Source: Phytohabitans suffuscus (GTDB lineage Bacteria; Actinomycetota; Actinomycetes; Mycobacteriales; Micromonosporaceae). From it: a stretch of 64,000 nucleotides of DNA. The translations under genes and the position numbers were made by a program. The notes under the pieces were generated by a model, which did no database searches, was not told the origin of the DNA, and worked only from the letters and a program-made list of their open reading frames with translations. The DNA lies in contig NZ_AP022871.1 in the NCBI RefSeq assembly GCF_011764565.1, forward strand, positions 4,526,320-4,590,319, written 5' to 3'. Shown here piece by piece: positions 1 to 10,103 of this stretch. The number at the start of each line of letters is the position of its first letter. The stretch's first letter is position 1.

Positions 1-400
1 AGTCCACGACCACCTCGGCGCCGGAGATCGCGGCGGCGGCCTCGTAGATCGCCGCGTAGTAGCCGGCGTACTCCTCGATCAGCGCCACGTGCTCCTCGGG
101 CAGGCGCGACGCGGCGAGGCGCGGGATGTACCGGGTGCGCTCGACGGCGTGCTGCAGCGCGAGTACGCGGTAGACGTCGACCTGGTGCCAGCCGCCGAAG
201 GCATGCTCGCCGACCGCGTCCCAGAAGTCGCAGGAGGAGAAGCGGACGCCGCAGCCGCAGCGCTCGTCGTCGCGCACGTCGCGCTGCCACAGGTGCACGA
301 TCTCGCCCAGCGCGCACACCCCGGGCAGCTCCCCGAGGAGGCGTTCGACCAACGTAGTGCCACTACGCCCGAGACCGCCTAGAAATAGCACCCGTGCCAC
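1..400 (-). CDS. sulfotransferase family protein (3' part outside window)
   Basis: The minus-strand frame begins with GTG at 400 and stays open to the window edge, giving the first 133 residues. The N-terminus reads VARVLFLGGLGRSGTTLVER; GRSGTT (residues 11-16) is the 5'-phosphosulfate-binding loop of PAPS-dependent sulfotransferases. A GTG at 409 in the same frame is an alternative start, but a GGTGGGG stretch sits about 4 nt before the 400 GTG. The following region, rich in Cys, Trp and acidic residues, resembles cytosolic-type bacterial sulfotransferases. It is divergent from the glycosyltransferase at 458, so the two probably share the AT-rich spacer at 401-457. Substrate unknown; a surface glycan is inferred from the neighbours. 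The C-terminal 3'-phosphate-binding part is not visible. Confidence 0.8.
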   Translation of the reverse strand, partial: MARVLFLGGLGRSGTTLVERLLGELPGVCALGEIVHLWQRDVRDDERCGCGVRFSSCDFWDAVGEHAFGGWHQVDVYRVLALQHAVERTRYIPRLAASRLPEEHVALIEEYAGYYAAIYEAAAAISGAEVVVD

Positions 401-457
401 TTTCCCCACCTTCGATCGTTCTGTCCTAATAACGAACGATCAAGCTATAGGACCGCT

Positions 458-1228
458 ATGCCGGAACGAATCATGCTGGACGGCGTCTCCGTCGACGCGA
501 TCACCGAGCCGGAGGTCGTGGCGGCGGTCCGTGGCGCGCTGGACCGTGGCGAAGGCGGCCGCATCGTCACCCCGAACGTCGACATCCTGCGCCGGGCCCG
601 CCTGGACGCCGAGGTGCGCGGCTACCTGGAGGACGCCACCCTCGTCGTCGCCGACGGCACCCCGCTGGTCTGGGCCAGCCGCCTGGCCGGCACCCCACTG
701 CCGGAGCGGGTCACCGGCTCGGACCTGATCTGGTCCCTCTCCGCGGGGCTGGGCGAGGACGGCCGCTCGGTGTACCTGCTCGGCGGCGAGCCCGAGGACC
801 CGGGCTGGGTGGACGGCGCCGGCCGGGCCGCGGGCCACCTGGCCGCCGCGTGTCCCGGCCTGCGCATCGCCGGCTGGCGCAGCCCGGAGTACGGCTTCGA
901 GGACGACCCTTACCTGGTCGCCTCGGTCTGCCGCGACGTGGTCGAGGCCAAACCCGACCTGGTGTACGTCGGCGTCGGCTTCCCCAAGCAGGAGTGGCTC
1001 GTCTCGCTACTGCGGACGGAACTGCCGTTCACCTGGTTCCTGGGCTGCGGCGCGGCGATCAACTTCGTGGCCGGCGACCGGGAACGCGCGCCGGAGTGGA
1101 TGCAGAAATCGGGCCTGGAGTGGGCGCACCGGCTGGGCAACGAGCCCCGGCGGCTGGCCCGCCGCTACCTGCGCCACGACGCCCCGTACGCCCTGCGCCT
1201 GCTCGCCAGCAACGCCGTCCGCCGCTAG
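458..1228 (+). CDS. WecG/TagA/CpsF family glycosyltransferase
   Basis: A 256-residue protein, the usual length for this GT26-type family, which transfers N-acetyl-mannosaminyl or related sugars to a lipid-linked acceptor at the cytoplasmic face of the membrane. Family motifs appear in order: TPNVD (38-42), DGTP (66-69), VGVGFPKQE (171-179), GCGAAINFVAG (196-206) and ERAPEWM (209-215). The C-terminus (RRLARRYLRHDAPYALRLL) is basic and amphipathic, as expected of the membrane-associating tail. It is divergent from a sulfotransferase and lies 5.6 kb from the main exopolysaccharide block, separated by a lower-GC island, so it was probably once contiguous with that block. The exact sugar is not readable from sequence. 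Confidence 0.92.
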   Translation: MPERIMLDGVSVDAITEPEVVAAVRGALDRGEGGRIVTPNVDILRRARLDAEVRGYLEDATLVVADGTPLVWASRLAGTPLPERVTGSDLIWSLSAGLGEDGRSVYLLGGEPEDPGWVDGAGRAAGHLAAACPGLRIAGWRSPEYGFEDDPYLVASVCRDVVEAKPDLVYVGVGFPKQEWLVSLLRTELPFTWFLGCGAAINFVAGDRERAPEWMQKSGLEWAHRLGNEPRRLARRYLRHDAPYALRLLASNAVRR

Positions 1229-1272
1229 GTTCGCGCCCGTGCCAGTCTGTTGGCAAGCTGAGGAATCGGCGC

Positions 1273-1917
1273 ATGTCAACGCGTGGCGGGGAGAGTGGAT
1301 TGGGAAGCCTCGGGACGGAGCTGATCGACTGGCACAATCTGCTACAAGGCGCACTTGGCAGCATTTGCGGATCACTGCTCGGTGTCCTCGGCGCGTACGC
1401 ATTGGCCGTGTGGACGCTGCGCGGACAGCTGAAGGCTGATCGACAGCTCCTCAGGGAACAAGAGGGAGTTTCTGCGGCCGGCCGTGCCAAGGCTTACCTC
1501 GACGAGATCAGCCGTGCGTTGTTCGACCTCCTGCTCCACGTCTCGGCGAATGGTCACGGGCGAAGCCGCGCAGACGCTTCGAGAGCCGCTCTGCTGGAGT
1601 CGGTCAACAGGTTGAAGGCCGTACAGCCAGAGCTGAGTGTGCAGCTTCCCGAACTGATTGCGTGCCAGCTCCGCACTCTTCCCGCCACGCTGACCTGGCT
1701 CACCATTTCGCTACTCGGCGAAGAGCGTTCGGCGTCGTCCGAGGTCGAGCAACGGTACAAGCTCGTTCTCGGCATACTCGACGACCTCGACCAATATCGC
1801 CGCGACCCGTTGAACACCATCAAGCGCCTGCGGCGACGCCGCCGACGGGGCCGGTTCAAGAACGCTGTCGGTGGTGGCATCCGCAGCATTCGTCGGAAGT
1901 CGCCCGCAGACGACTAG
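1273..1917 (+). CDS. hypothetical single-pass membrane protein
   Basis: A 214-residue protein starting at ATG 1273. One hydrophobic segment at about residues 26-48 is followed by a charged helical region with coiled-coil character (KADRQLLREQEG), a mostly helical cytoplasmic-looking domain, and a very basic tail (RLRRRRRRGRF). I recognise no family. It sits 44 nt after the wecG-like gene on the same strand, but its base composition is lower in GC and matches the radical SAM/STAND/HAD operon that converges on it. I infer it belongs to that island rather than to the polysaccharide genes. A longer reading of the same frame upstream merely overlaps wecG out of frame and is not credible. Confidence 0.6.
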   Translation: MSTRGGESGLGSLGTELIDWHNLLQGALGSICGSLLGVLGAYALAVWTLRGQLKADRQLLREQEGVSAAGRAKAYLDEISRALFDLLLHVSANGHGRSRADASRAALLESVNRLKAVQPELSVQLPELIACQLRTLPATLTWLTISLLGEERSASSEVEQRYKLVLGILDDLDQYRRDPLNTIKRLRRRRRRGRFKNAVGGGIRSIRRKSPADD

Positions 1918-1958
1918 CGCGGGCGCGGGCGCCGGGGTCGGTCGCTCCGCGCACCGAG

Positions 1959-2617
1959 TCAGAGTTGCGCCAGCACCTCGCGAAGGTCGTTGATTTTGAA
2001 GTCGGCATGACAGTCCCGGAACGGGAACTCTGGGTGCGTGTAGAGGTAGGTCACACCCCCGCTACCTCGGTGAGCATCATGTCGCTGGGCGAGTCACCGA
2101 TGACTACGATCTCCGAATATCCCGCTCCAGGACCCTGGCTCAGGTAATCGCGCAACGTATCTTGTTTCGTGCGGCCGCCCTCGGGACCGTGACCGTCGAC
2201 GGCGAGCGCGGTCTTGTCAGGAATGAAGAACTGTTCGAGGCCCAGCATCTTTACAAACATCTCAAGGTTGGCTGGTCTTGTGTTTGAAATGAGCACCTGG
2301 CTGTGCGCCAGGGAAATAGCGGCGAGGACGTCCCAGGCGTGCATCGCTGGCGCGAGCCACCTTCGCTGAAACTCGACGTCTCTCTCGGAGAGATCGAAGC
2401 TCGCGTCCTGAAGCGACACGCAATAGTCGCGACTGGCGTCCGGCAGCAGCCACTCGAAGTATTCGTACCACTTTCGACCGTACAGTGTGGCGCCGTCGCG
2501 GTACGTGAAGCGCTCCCGGTGCCCAAAACGCTTCAACACCTCGTTTGATATGTCAATCGCCACCCGGTCGTTTCCTTGTTCGAGTACGCCGTGAAGGTCC
2601 CATACAAAGAGTTTCAT
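1959..2617 (-). CDS. HAD-like hydrolase, third gene of island operon; frameshift at 2056-2060
   Basis: The frame starting at ATG 2617 reads MKLFVWDLHG and carries HAD motifs: DLH at 7-9 (motif I, with His where most HAD phosphatases have the second Asp), SN at 111-112 (motif II), K151 (motif III) and GDSPSDM at 174-180 (motif IV). It stops prematurely at 2051, right after a C5 run (2056-2060; G5 on the coding strand). Adding one G continues the protein as GGVTYLYTHPEFPFRD... to a stop at 1959, a natural HAD C-terminus and 219 residues in total. The start overlaps the STAND gene stop by ATGA, implying translational coupling. Small-molecule phosphatase is the likely class; substrate unknown. 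Confidence 0.75.
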
Positions 2618-4991
2618 CTTCGTCCTTTCTGGAGCTCGGAGACATCTTTCAGCATCTCGTGCAGACGCGCTACGATGTCGCCGGGAATTCTGTGGTCACT
2701 GATTTCGTTGACGATTTCGCCGACGTGTTCTGCGGCCCCTGGCGGCAATGAAGCTCCGCGGACCGCGAGGATATCCATGAAGACGTACAGGTCGATCGCC
2801 TTGCGTTGTGGCTTTACGCCCTTCTGAAACTCTGGCGCCTGCATGAGCTGCAACAGCTCTTGTTGCACCTGGACGTGCGCGCAGAACGGTGGCTCGTCGA
2901 CGTAGGGTGGACCGCTGTCGCGGTCCAGGTCACCGTAGTAGTAGAGCGAGTAGCCCCGTGCCTGCGAGCGCAGCCCTGGCGACGTCTCGAGTCGCTCATA
3001 GAACTGGCGCAAGGATCTGTCTGAGCCCAGGTGGCACAACGCCCACATCGTCGACACCTGGAGAAAGTCACTTTGCTCGGTGTCAAGCAGACCTTCCAGC
3101 AGGGAGACACTGTCTGAGGCTGAGCGTGACAGCACGTACACGATGAGGTTCAGGGCCGAAAGCCAGGCTTCCGCTGGCCTGTCGATCTCTCGACCGGTGT
3201 CGGTCAGGGTCTGCTTCAGGACACGGGTTATGGAAAGCTGTGCTCCAACGCGAATCTGTGCGACCAGGTAGTGCCTGATCTCGCGGCTCAGATCTTCCTG
3301 GAACAGATCGAGCACCTCTTGGGTAGTGCGTACAGACCGGAGCGAGTTGAAGACGTAGCTGGCGACCAGGTACTCGTAGAACGAGTAATGCAGGAACTCG
3401 CCAAGCTCGTGGCCGTCGACGTCTCTGGCGTCGATGATGTGATCGACGGCGGACCGCACGCACTCGTGGTCGGCCTCTGTGGACAACAACCTGGTGTGGC
3501 GCGCGAGGTCGACAGCGGTAGCCGCCACTCCGCCCTCCAGGTGCACGGCCCAGGCGAGCTTCTTCCACATGTCCAGTACGCCGTCGCTGAGCTGGCAATG
3601 CCGGCGCATCAGGGTGGTCTCAGCGACACGCGCCAGCTTGGAAATGTACTCGCCATATAAGGCGTTCGAGTCGCGAAGTCGTCCGGCGGAGTTTTCGCCG
3701 ATGAAAGTCAGCATTCGTGCATGGAGTGGGCGGGACGCCAGCCGAGCGAGGACCGGCGACCGGGCGACCTTGTGATAGAAGCCGGGATCCTCAACGAATC
3801 CAGATCGCGAAAGTCTGGTCACGTAGTCCCGAAATTCACCGTCGACAGACCAGTCCTGGAGAATGTACACGGCGTCGAAGGTAAGGTCTGCTCGCTTGAG
3901 GAGAGGTGACTGCTCGAACTCTCTGGTCCGAGAGGTAATGAGGCAGGCCACTGAGGATGCCTCAGCAACCAGCTGCTCCGGGACGCCCGTCGCTGCCCAG
4001 GACTCCAATGCCTCGTCCAGGCCGTCGACCAGGAGGACGAGTCTGGGATGCGCCTGCCGCTTCACTCTTGCCCAGGTGGCCTCGCCGAGGATCCTTGTGG
4101 CGTCTTGCGCGCGCAGAACGACAGGGATCAGGCCGGCCCGTATGCACTCGTTGGCAACCCAGTAGAGCGTCACACTCTTTCCGGCACCAGGCTCCCCGAG
4201 GAGGAGGCAGGATCTCCCTTCGGTCAGCTCGGCCACCAGGTCCGTAATGGACTGACGTCCTGACTGGCGACCGAGTCCATATCGGATGACCCGGGTCGGA
4301 ACGAAGAGTTGAGACTTCGCGAGCTCTTCCAGACTCATGTCGAGCGGGTATGCCGTCCGCCTCCGACCGAGCTGGGTCAACAGCTGTCTGGAGAGCTCGC
4401 TCAGCGAGGTGCTGCCGCGCTCGGACGGGTCCGGTGGTCGTTTGGTCGAGTCAGGCTCGACAGGATTTCCCGACCGCCGTGCCGACCACAGGTAAAGGAT
4501 CTCGTCCGCGACGTAGCCGATCAGCTGCGGCTCGTATCCCTTGCGGAATCTCTCGACGCTGACGAACTGCTCCTTTGCGGCGGCCTTACGCCTGTCAGTG
4601 GCATTCCAGTACCTGCTCCCTCGTACCAGCCCGAACGTATATGCGGCGGCCAGCCCGGTCTTGTCACCCCCAGCCGGGCAATCGCCTGAAGGAGTAGCTG
4701 CTCGATCGCCGCCGCGGTCTGCGGAACTTCGCCGTCCGAGGTAGCCAAGCCGATCATCTGACAACACGCGTCGAGCGCAGGCAGGCGACAATCGGCGAGA
4801 CGGCCGAGGCCTCGTTCGCGCACCGTGCGAAGCTCTGCGATGATCAAATCTCTGGAGGGCGTTGGTTGCCCATCCACGGGCGTGTCCACGACCACCGCAC
4901 CAGCGTGGTCGAGAACCTTGACCAACTCAAGTTGTACGCCGCCGAAACCCACCGGGCGTCGGAGAAAGTGCTGTAACCGTGACTCTCGCAT
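2614..4991 (-). CDS. NACHT/STAND-type NTPase; frameshift at 4667-4671
   Basis: About 792 residues once one base is restored. From ATG 4991 the first frame encodes a helical N-terminal domain ending ...LLLQAIARLG; after a C5 run at 4667-4671 the protein continues in the next frame (one added G gives GGDKTGLAAAYTFGLVRG). Then come a Walker A GEPGAGKS at about 264-271, a NACHT-type Walker B LVLLVDGLDEA at about 316-327, a sensor ITSRTREFE, and a long helical C-terminal half without recognisable repeats. This is the architecture of signalling NTPases used in regulation or anti-phage immunity; no effector domain is recognisable. A TTA codon lies at 3658-3660. A GTG at 5045 overlapping the radical SAM stop is an alternative start. 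It is coupled to the HAD gene downstream. Confidence 0.75.
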
Positions 4992-5041
4992 CCTTACCTG
5001 ATCAAGCACTTGGCGAGGGGTGTTCGGTGGCTCGGCTGCGG

Positions 5042-6595
5042 TCACGCCGCATCGGGGTGTGCGTGCTGACCACTGGGCCGGAGTTCGGCGCCGGTCAACT
5101 GTGGAGCGAAATCGCGTCGCCATGCCGGTGCGTTCCAGTCGTAGCAGTACGCCCAGGGCGCGATTCCCCGTACCTCGACGCCATCCGTCTTGCCAACCGC
5201 CAGGGGTGATCCACGGACGACCTCGAGCATGTTCAACGAACAGTCCACCATCCCCGGCGGCGCGGATCGCTGAAGCTCCTGGAACCAGGCCAGTTGGTAT
5301 TGGGCCTGCCTGATGGTCTCACCGGGAAGCCCGAAGATCAGGTTTACTATGACCACGATGTCGGAATGCGCGAACGCCAGGACGACGTCTTCAATATCCT
5401 GCTGAGACGCAAACTTGTCGAAGAGGCGCTGACCGTTGCTGTGGATGGTTTCGACGCCCAGCTCCACCGTTGCCAGTCCAGCCGAAGCCAGCCGGGGAGC
5501 CAGCTTGATCAGTTGCCTGCTCACCTTGGTGGTGACGCTCCATTTGAACGCGGCTTCCGGCTCGCGCAGCAGGGCGCGGGACAGGTGGTCGAGCATGGCG
5601 GGCGTGAAGAGCGAGTCTTTGATCGAGAACCGCCGCGTCCCGTGGAGGTTTGCGAGATGCTCGAATGCGGCGCGGGCATTCTCCGGGTACAGCTTTGTCA
5701 CCTGAGGCTCGACCACCGGATAGGTGCAGTACGTGCAACGCGCGTAGTAGCAGCCCCTGGTGAACTGGACCGGCAGCGTCAGCCGACTCTGCGGATACAG
5801 CGCGAGCTGCTCGGGGCTGAACAGGGGAATGTAGTCGAACATCGGCTCGTTCGCGGGGTGCGCCGTGCTCGTCCTGGCTGTCGGGGTGGTGCCGTCCAGT
5901 GCGGAGATGACCTCGACGAACTCCTGCTCCGAGTGACCGGGAAGGATCATGTCGACGTTTTCGAGATAGCGCCGGTTGCGTGACATCTCTCCAGAGAGGA
6001 GGGTTACGTGACTGCCGCCGAGAATCGTGATCGTCTCAGGGAAATACATCTTGGCCATCTTGGCGATGAGCGCCGCCATGAATACTTGTGATGGTCCCAT
6101 CACCGATATGCCGAGCGACGCTGGTGGCCAGAGCGGATGTTCCAGCAAGGCGGATTCGACCCACTGCTTCAGCGCCGTGTTCCGGCGCAGCTGACGGTCC
6201 ACCGCTGCCTCGATCGCGTCGAACCCGTAGTGCATGCCCGCGACAGGGTCCGCCGTATCCGGAACGTGCAGAGGAGACTCACGCAGCAGATCGAACCGCT
6301 CGAAAAGGGCGCGGCTCGCTCGGGACAGGAGCGGCCTGTCTTTGCCGTGGTCTCCCAGGGCGAGGTAGGGGCGTCGGATCCGGCCATCACTGAACTGGTT
6401 GATGTACATCATGTTGAGGTCGAGGACGTCGACCCGATGACCGGCCGTCGCGGCCGCCTGCGCGAGGATCGCAGGTCCTAACGGAGGATTTGTGTCCGAT
6501 GGGGAGGGCGGAGGAAATACGACGATGCTGGCTCCCGCGGTGGATCTTCCCCGCAAGCGCCGCTGCCGTGTCAACGGATGTAGTTGGGGAAACAC
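5042..6595 (-). CDS. B12-binding-type radical SAM protein, first gene of island operon
   Basis: 517 residues from GTG 6595, preceded by AAAGGG 7 nt upstream. The N-terminal half has a Rossmann-like layout (SIVVFPPPSPSDTNPPLGPA, later TITILGGSHVTLLSG) typical of cobalamin-binding domains, although the DxHxxG cobalamin ligand is not seen. The radical SAM cluster motif is CYYARCTYC: cysteines 282, 287 and 290, a CX4CX2C variant. IFGLPGET at about 430 is the usual SAM-binding or late-barrel motif. Codon 39 is TTA (6479-6481). It leads a three-gene minus-strand operon with a STAND NTPase and a HAD-like protein. Reaction unknown; the family includes methyltransferases, methylthiotransferases and RiPP enzymes. 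No precursor peptide was found nearby. Confidence 0.8.
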   Translation of the reverse strand: MFPQLHPLTRQRRLRGRSTAGASIVVFPPPSPSDTNPPLGPAILAQAAATAGHRVDVLDLNMMYINQFSDGRIRRPYLALGDHGKDRPLLSRASRALFERFDLLRESPLHVPDTADPVAGMHYGFDAIEAAVDRQLRRNTALKQWVESALLEHPLWPPASLGISVMGPSQVFMAALIAKMAKMYFPETITILGGSHVTLLSGEMSRNRRYLENVDMILPGHSEQEFVEVISALDGTTPTARTSTAHPANEPMFDYIPLFSPEQLALYPQSRLTLPVQFTRGCYYARCTYCTYPVVEPQVTKLYPENARAAFEHLANLHGTRRFSIKDSLFTPAMLDHLSRALLREPEAAFKWSVTTKVSRQLIKLAPRLASAGLATVELGVETIHSNGQRLFDKFASQQDIEDVVLAFAHSDIVVIVNLIFGLPGETIRQAQYQLAWFQELQRSAPPGMVDCSLNMLEVVRGSPLAVGKTDGVEVRGIAPWAYCYDWNAPAWRRDFAPQLTGAELRPSGQHAHPDAA

Positions 6596-6813
6596 TGGCT
6601 CACCCTTTGCGTCGGCTTAGGTGTGGCATCGAACTCAATAATGGCTGACACAAACGAGGTGTGCGGAGCGCTGGCGGAGGGCGACCAGATCATGACCGGG
6701 AAATGACCAGGCTTTCGGTGCTGTTTCGCGTTCGGTGGTCCGGCGATCACGCTCGATGGTGTTTCCGGCGGCAAGGGCGGCAGCGTCAAACAGAGGAAAC
6801 GACAACCGTGCGG

Positions 6814-7772
6814 CTAGCGGGGGTTGAACCAGCGGTCGTTGCTCAGTTCGACGAAGGCGGCGAACGCCGGTGGGTCGTTGGCCAGGCGGAAGTGGCCCGT
6901 CGGGCCCTTGTCGTCGTCGGACTCGAAGTAGGAGACGGCCTTGATCTGGGGGTTGGCCTTGAAGGTGCGGGCGGCGTCGCGCAGCCACGACACGCGCGCG
7001 GCCGAGCCCCAGACGCCCGCGACGCCGAACTCGCCCACGATGATGGGCTTGTCGCGCGCGGCGGCCCAGCGCAGGAACGGGGCCATCAGGTCGCCGATCG
7101 GGCGGAGCTTGCTCCCGGCGTACACGTCGACGCAGGTCCAGTCGACCGCGTCGTCGCCCGGGTAGAAGGCGGGGCCTCGCCGCGGGTGAAGCCCTCCGCG
7201 GTCGGGCACCACACCCAGGACGCGTTGCGGACGCGTTCTTCGTCGAAGATCCGGCGCACGTACCGCCAGGCGGCGACGAAGTCCTCGGGCGACCACATCG
7301 CGGCGCGCAGGTTCGGGCGGTCCATCTCCCAGCGGAAGCGGAGCAGCACCGGCACGCGGGCCTCGCGCACCCGCCTCGCCTGGGCCCGGACCAGGTCGTC
7401 GTGGCGCCCGGACGTGATCGACCTCGTGTCGCCGGACGCCCAGCTCAGCATGATGGTCAGGCCCTGCCGGATGAACTCCCGGTCCGACTCGGTGCCGAAG
7501 TCCTCGTCGAAGCGCCGGTACGTGTTCACGATGTCGAGCCGGCGTCCCAGGTCTCGCTGCAGGCCCTCGATGGCCTCCAGCCGACCGGGCTGGCTGTAGC
7601 TGTCCGGCTTCACCCACGCGCCGAGCAACGCGCCGCGCGCCGGCGGGGTGACCGGGCCGGCGTCGTACGGGCCGGCGTGGGTCGCCGCGACCGTCGGGAG
7701 TGGAGGTGCCGGGGACGGCTGCCCGTCGCAGGCCGCCAGCGCGAGCACCGCCGCCAGGAGCGCGCGCCTCAC
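6814..7772 (-). CDS. GH26-like glycoside hydrolase lipoprotein; frameshift at 7171-7174
   Basis: Start GTG 7772 overlaps the flippase stop (GTGA). The N-terminus MRRALLAAVLALAAC is a lipoprotein signal with lipobox LAAC. The first frame encodes ALLGAWVKPDSYSQPGRLEA and the probable acid/base Glu in RFRWEMDRP. At a G4 run (7171-7174) the reading passes to the next frame (AFYPGDDAVDW), which holds the probable nucleophile in IIVGEFGVAG and ends WFNPR. One added base gives 319 residues. Related (beta/alpha)8 enzymes cleave beta-mannan-like or other beta-linked polymers outside the cell. As the last gene of the exopolysaccharide operon it may trim or release the polymer. It resembles the catalytic part of the hydrolase at 14571-16445. 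Confidence 0.75.
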
Positions 7773-9228
7773 CGGAGCAGGCCCAACCGGCCGCGCATCC
7801 GCCACACGCCCACGCCGTAGCAGGAAAGGGCCACGGCCGCCGCGGTGAGCAGGGCCGCGGGGCCGGTTCCGGCTATCGCGGCAGATACTTGCGGGAGTAC
7901 GCCGAAACAGGCGACCGCCAGGCCGGCTGCGGCTACCGTTCCGGGCCCGAACGGGTGTATACCCAGCGCGTGCCCGACCTGGACCAGCGGGGCAATGTTG
8001 TTGACCAGTACCGCCGCGGCCAGGCCGACCGCGGCACCGACCGCGCCGAACCGGGGCACCAGGGCCAGGTCGAGCGCGACCATGAGGGCCAGGGCGGCGG
8101 TTACGTTGGTGAGGTTCCACCGGGTGCGGCCGGCCATCGACAGCACCATGTCGACCATGCCGCAGCCGGTGGCCACGAGCATCGCGCTGGCCAGCACGAC
8201 CACCACCGGGCCGCCGGCCTGGTACCCGTCGCCGAACAGGCCCAGGTAGGCCGGCGCGTACGTGATGACCATCAGGTGGAGCGGCCAGGTGACCAGCACG
8301 AGCCAGCCGGTCGCGGTCTGGTACAGGTGGTTGGCGGTGAGCCGGTCCCCTGTGGACAGTGCCTCGGCCAGCCGTGGCTGCACGCTCTGCGAGATGCCCT
8401 GGTTGGCGAGCTGTCCGAGCACGACGAAGCGGCTGGCGACCGCATACACGGCGGCCGCCGCGAGGCCGCCGAGCATCGCCACCAGCAGCACGTCCACCCG
8501 CTGGAGGGCGAGCTGGGCGACGCTGGCCAGCGAGCGTGGCCCGGTGTACCGCCAGAACCGCGCGCGCAGCGCGAGATACGTCTTGTGGCCCGGCCGGCGC
8601 GCGGGGTGGGCACCGAGAGGTAGGCGCGGCGCAGCGCGTACCCGGCGAGCAGCGCCGCCGGCAGGTAGGGCACCACCCAGGCGGCCGCGTACGGGCCGGG
8701 CGTCGAGACCGCCGCGACGGCGAGCGTGCCGATGGTCAGCACCTGCAGGGCCGGGCGGGCCAGCCGTTCCAGCAGGAGGGTCGGGCGGAGCTGGCGGTAG
8801 CCGCGGGTGCCGGCCAGCGCGGCGTCGGAGAGTGCGGCCAGCGGCAGGAAGAGCGCGAGCGAGTCGAGCGGCGCGGGCGCGGCGAACCACAGGACCGCGG
8901 CCACGGCGACCGACGCGGCGGCGACCGGGACCAGCGCGATCCGCAGGCAGGCGCCGAGCAGGTGGGTCCGCTCGCGCATGCGCAGCCACGCCACCCAGTA
9001 CACGAGCCCGGTCTGGGTGCCGAGCCGCACCACGCCGCCGGCCAGCACGAAGCCGGCGGTCGCGGCGAAGAAGGCACCGGCCTGCTCGGCGCCGAGGGCC
9101 CGCGCGACCAGCCAGGTCACCGCGACTCCGGCGGCACCGCTGAACCCGGCGGCGCCCATCCCGGCCAGCCCCCGGCGGGCCATCCCCTCGACGGGTGGCC
9201 GCGGCCTGGCGGGCGCGAGGAGGGTCAC
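7769..9228 (-). CDS. polysaccharide flippase (Wzx/MOP type); frameshift at 8603-8606
   Basis: GTG 9228 overlaps the preceding sulfotransferase stop. About 486 residues with roughly a dozen hydrophobic segments across two frames. The first frame runs from GMGAAGFSGAAGVAVTWLVA to YALRRAYLSVPTP; after a G4 run (8603-8606) the second frame continues RRPGHKTYLALRARFWRYTG and ends MRGRLGLLR. One added base joins them. The pattern LQRVDVLLVAMLGGLAAAAV and alternating helices with short loops are typical of MOP-superfamily exporters, which flip undecaprenyl-linked repeat units to the outer face. Its place between the polymerase-side genes and a surface hydrolase fits Wzx in a Wzy-dependent pathway. 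Another MOP member such as a MurJ-like protein is less likely here. Confidence 0.8.
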
Positions 9229-10103
9229 CGCCGCCACCCCGGGACCGTGCCGAGCCACGTGGCCAGCGCGGCGTCGTGCGGCTCGTAGTAGGCGGCCAGC
9301 TCGCGGCGGATCCCCGGGTCCATCGCGGCCGGACGGGGGCGCGCGTTGTGCCGCTCGAACGGGGGGTCGCCCAGGTGCGGCAGGCCGAGGAAGTCGAGGA
9401 TCTCGCGGTACACGGTGGACGGCTCGGTGAAGAACCGCTCGCTCTCCACCACGTGGATCCACCCCCGGCCGACGTGTGCCGCCGTCCGCGCGAGGTAGGT
9501 GGCGTACTCGCCGCGGGCGCGGTAGGCGTGGTGCTGGTGGGCGAAGCTGTACGCGCGCGCGTCGTCGGCGAGCTGCTGCTCCACCCCGTGGAGCCGGACC
9601 GGTTCCAGGGCCAGCGCCCGGGCGAACGACCGCTCCGGCTCGAAGCCGCGGGCCAGCTCGTGCGCGTGCTGCGAGTACGCCCGCTCGACCGGGTCGCGGA
9701 CGAGCGCGATCAGCCGTACGCCGGGCAGGTCGCGGGCGATCCGGGGCGCGGCCTGCGGGTGGTACAGGTAGTAGGGGCTCGACTCGAACGTCTGCGCCGG
9801 CACCCCGAAGCGCTGCTCGACCTTGAGGGCGGTGCGCCGCAGCGGGAAGTGGCCGCGATACCAGGCCATCCCCCGGTGGTACGAGGTGTCGAAGTAGTGC
9901 ACGCCCTTGTGCAGCACCGCCTTGAGCACGGCCGGGTGGGCGGCGAGCGCCCGGTAGAGCGAGGTCGTGCCGCAGCGCTGGCCGCCGCAGATGAGGAACG
10001 ACGGCAGCATCCGGGCCGGCGCGGTGACCTTGCCGTACGACCGGGATCCGAAGTGGACGACCCGCTTGACCGGGGCGGGCACCCGCCCGCCGCGCCCGCT
10101 CAT
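9225..10103 (-). CDS. PAPS-dependent sulfotransferase
   Basis: 292 residues from ATG 10103, which overlaps the upstream stop by ATGA. FLICGGQRCGTTSLYRAL near residue 35 is the 5'-phosphosulfate-binding loop (RCGTTS), and VRDPVERAYSQHAHEL is the 3'-phosphate-binding motif, with the conserved Arg and Ser. The layout matches the heparan N/O-sulfotransferase-like family (Sulfotransfer_1), which moves sulfate from PAPS to a hydroxyl or amino group of a glycan. It is embedded in an exopolysaccharide operon and lies upstream of an APS kinase gene that can provide its donor, so glycan repeat-unit sulfation is the best inference. Sulfation of a small molecule or lipid cannot be excluded. Confidence 0.88.
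   Translation of the reverse strand: MSGRGGRVPAPVKRVVHFGSRSYGKVTAPARMLPSFLICGGQRCGTTSLYRALAAHPAVLKAVLHKGVHYFDTSYHRGMAWYRGHFPLRRTALKVEQRFGVPAQTFESSPYYLYHPQAAPRIARDLPGVRLIALVRDPVERAYSQHAHELARGFEPERSFARALALEPVRLHGVEQQLADDARAYSFAHQHHAYRARGEYATYLARTAAHVGRGWIHVVESERFFTEPSTVYREILDFLGLPHLGDPPFERHNARPRPAAMDPGIRRELAAYYEPHDAALATWLGTVPGWRR

Noticed and set aside
4667..4671. Programmed frameshifting in the STAND or HAD genes
   Set aside because: The same one-base deficit in G/C runs occurs in eleven unrelated genes, including housekeeping mfd, with no slippery heptamer or shared stimulator.
5045..6595. RiPP biosynthetic cluster around the radical SAM gene
   Set aside because: No short precursor-like gene with a ribosome binding site, no RRE domain, protease or transporter next to it.
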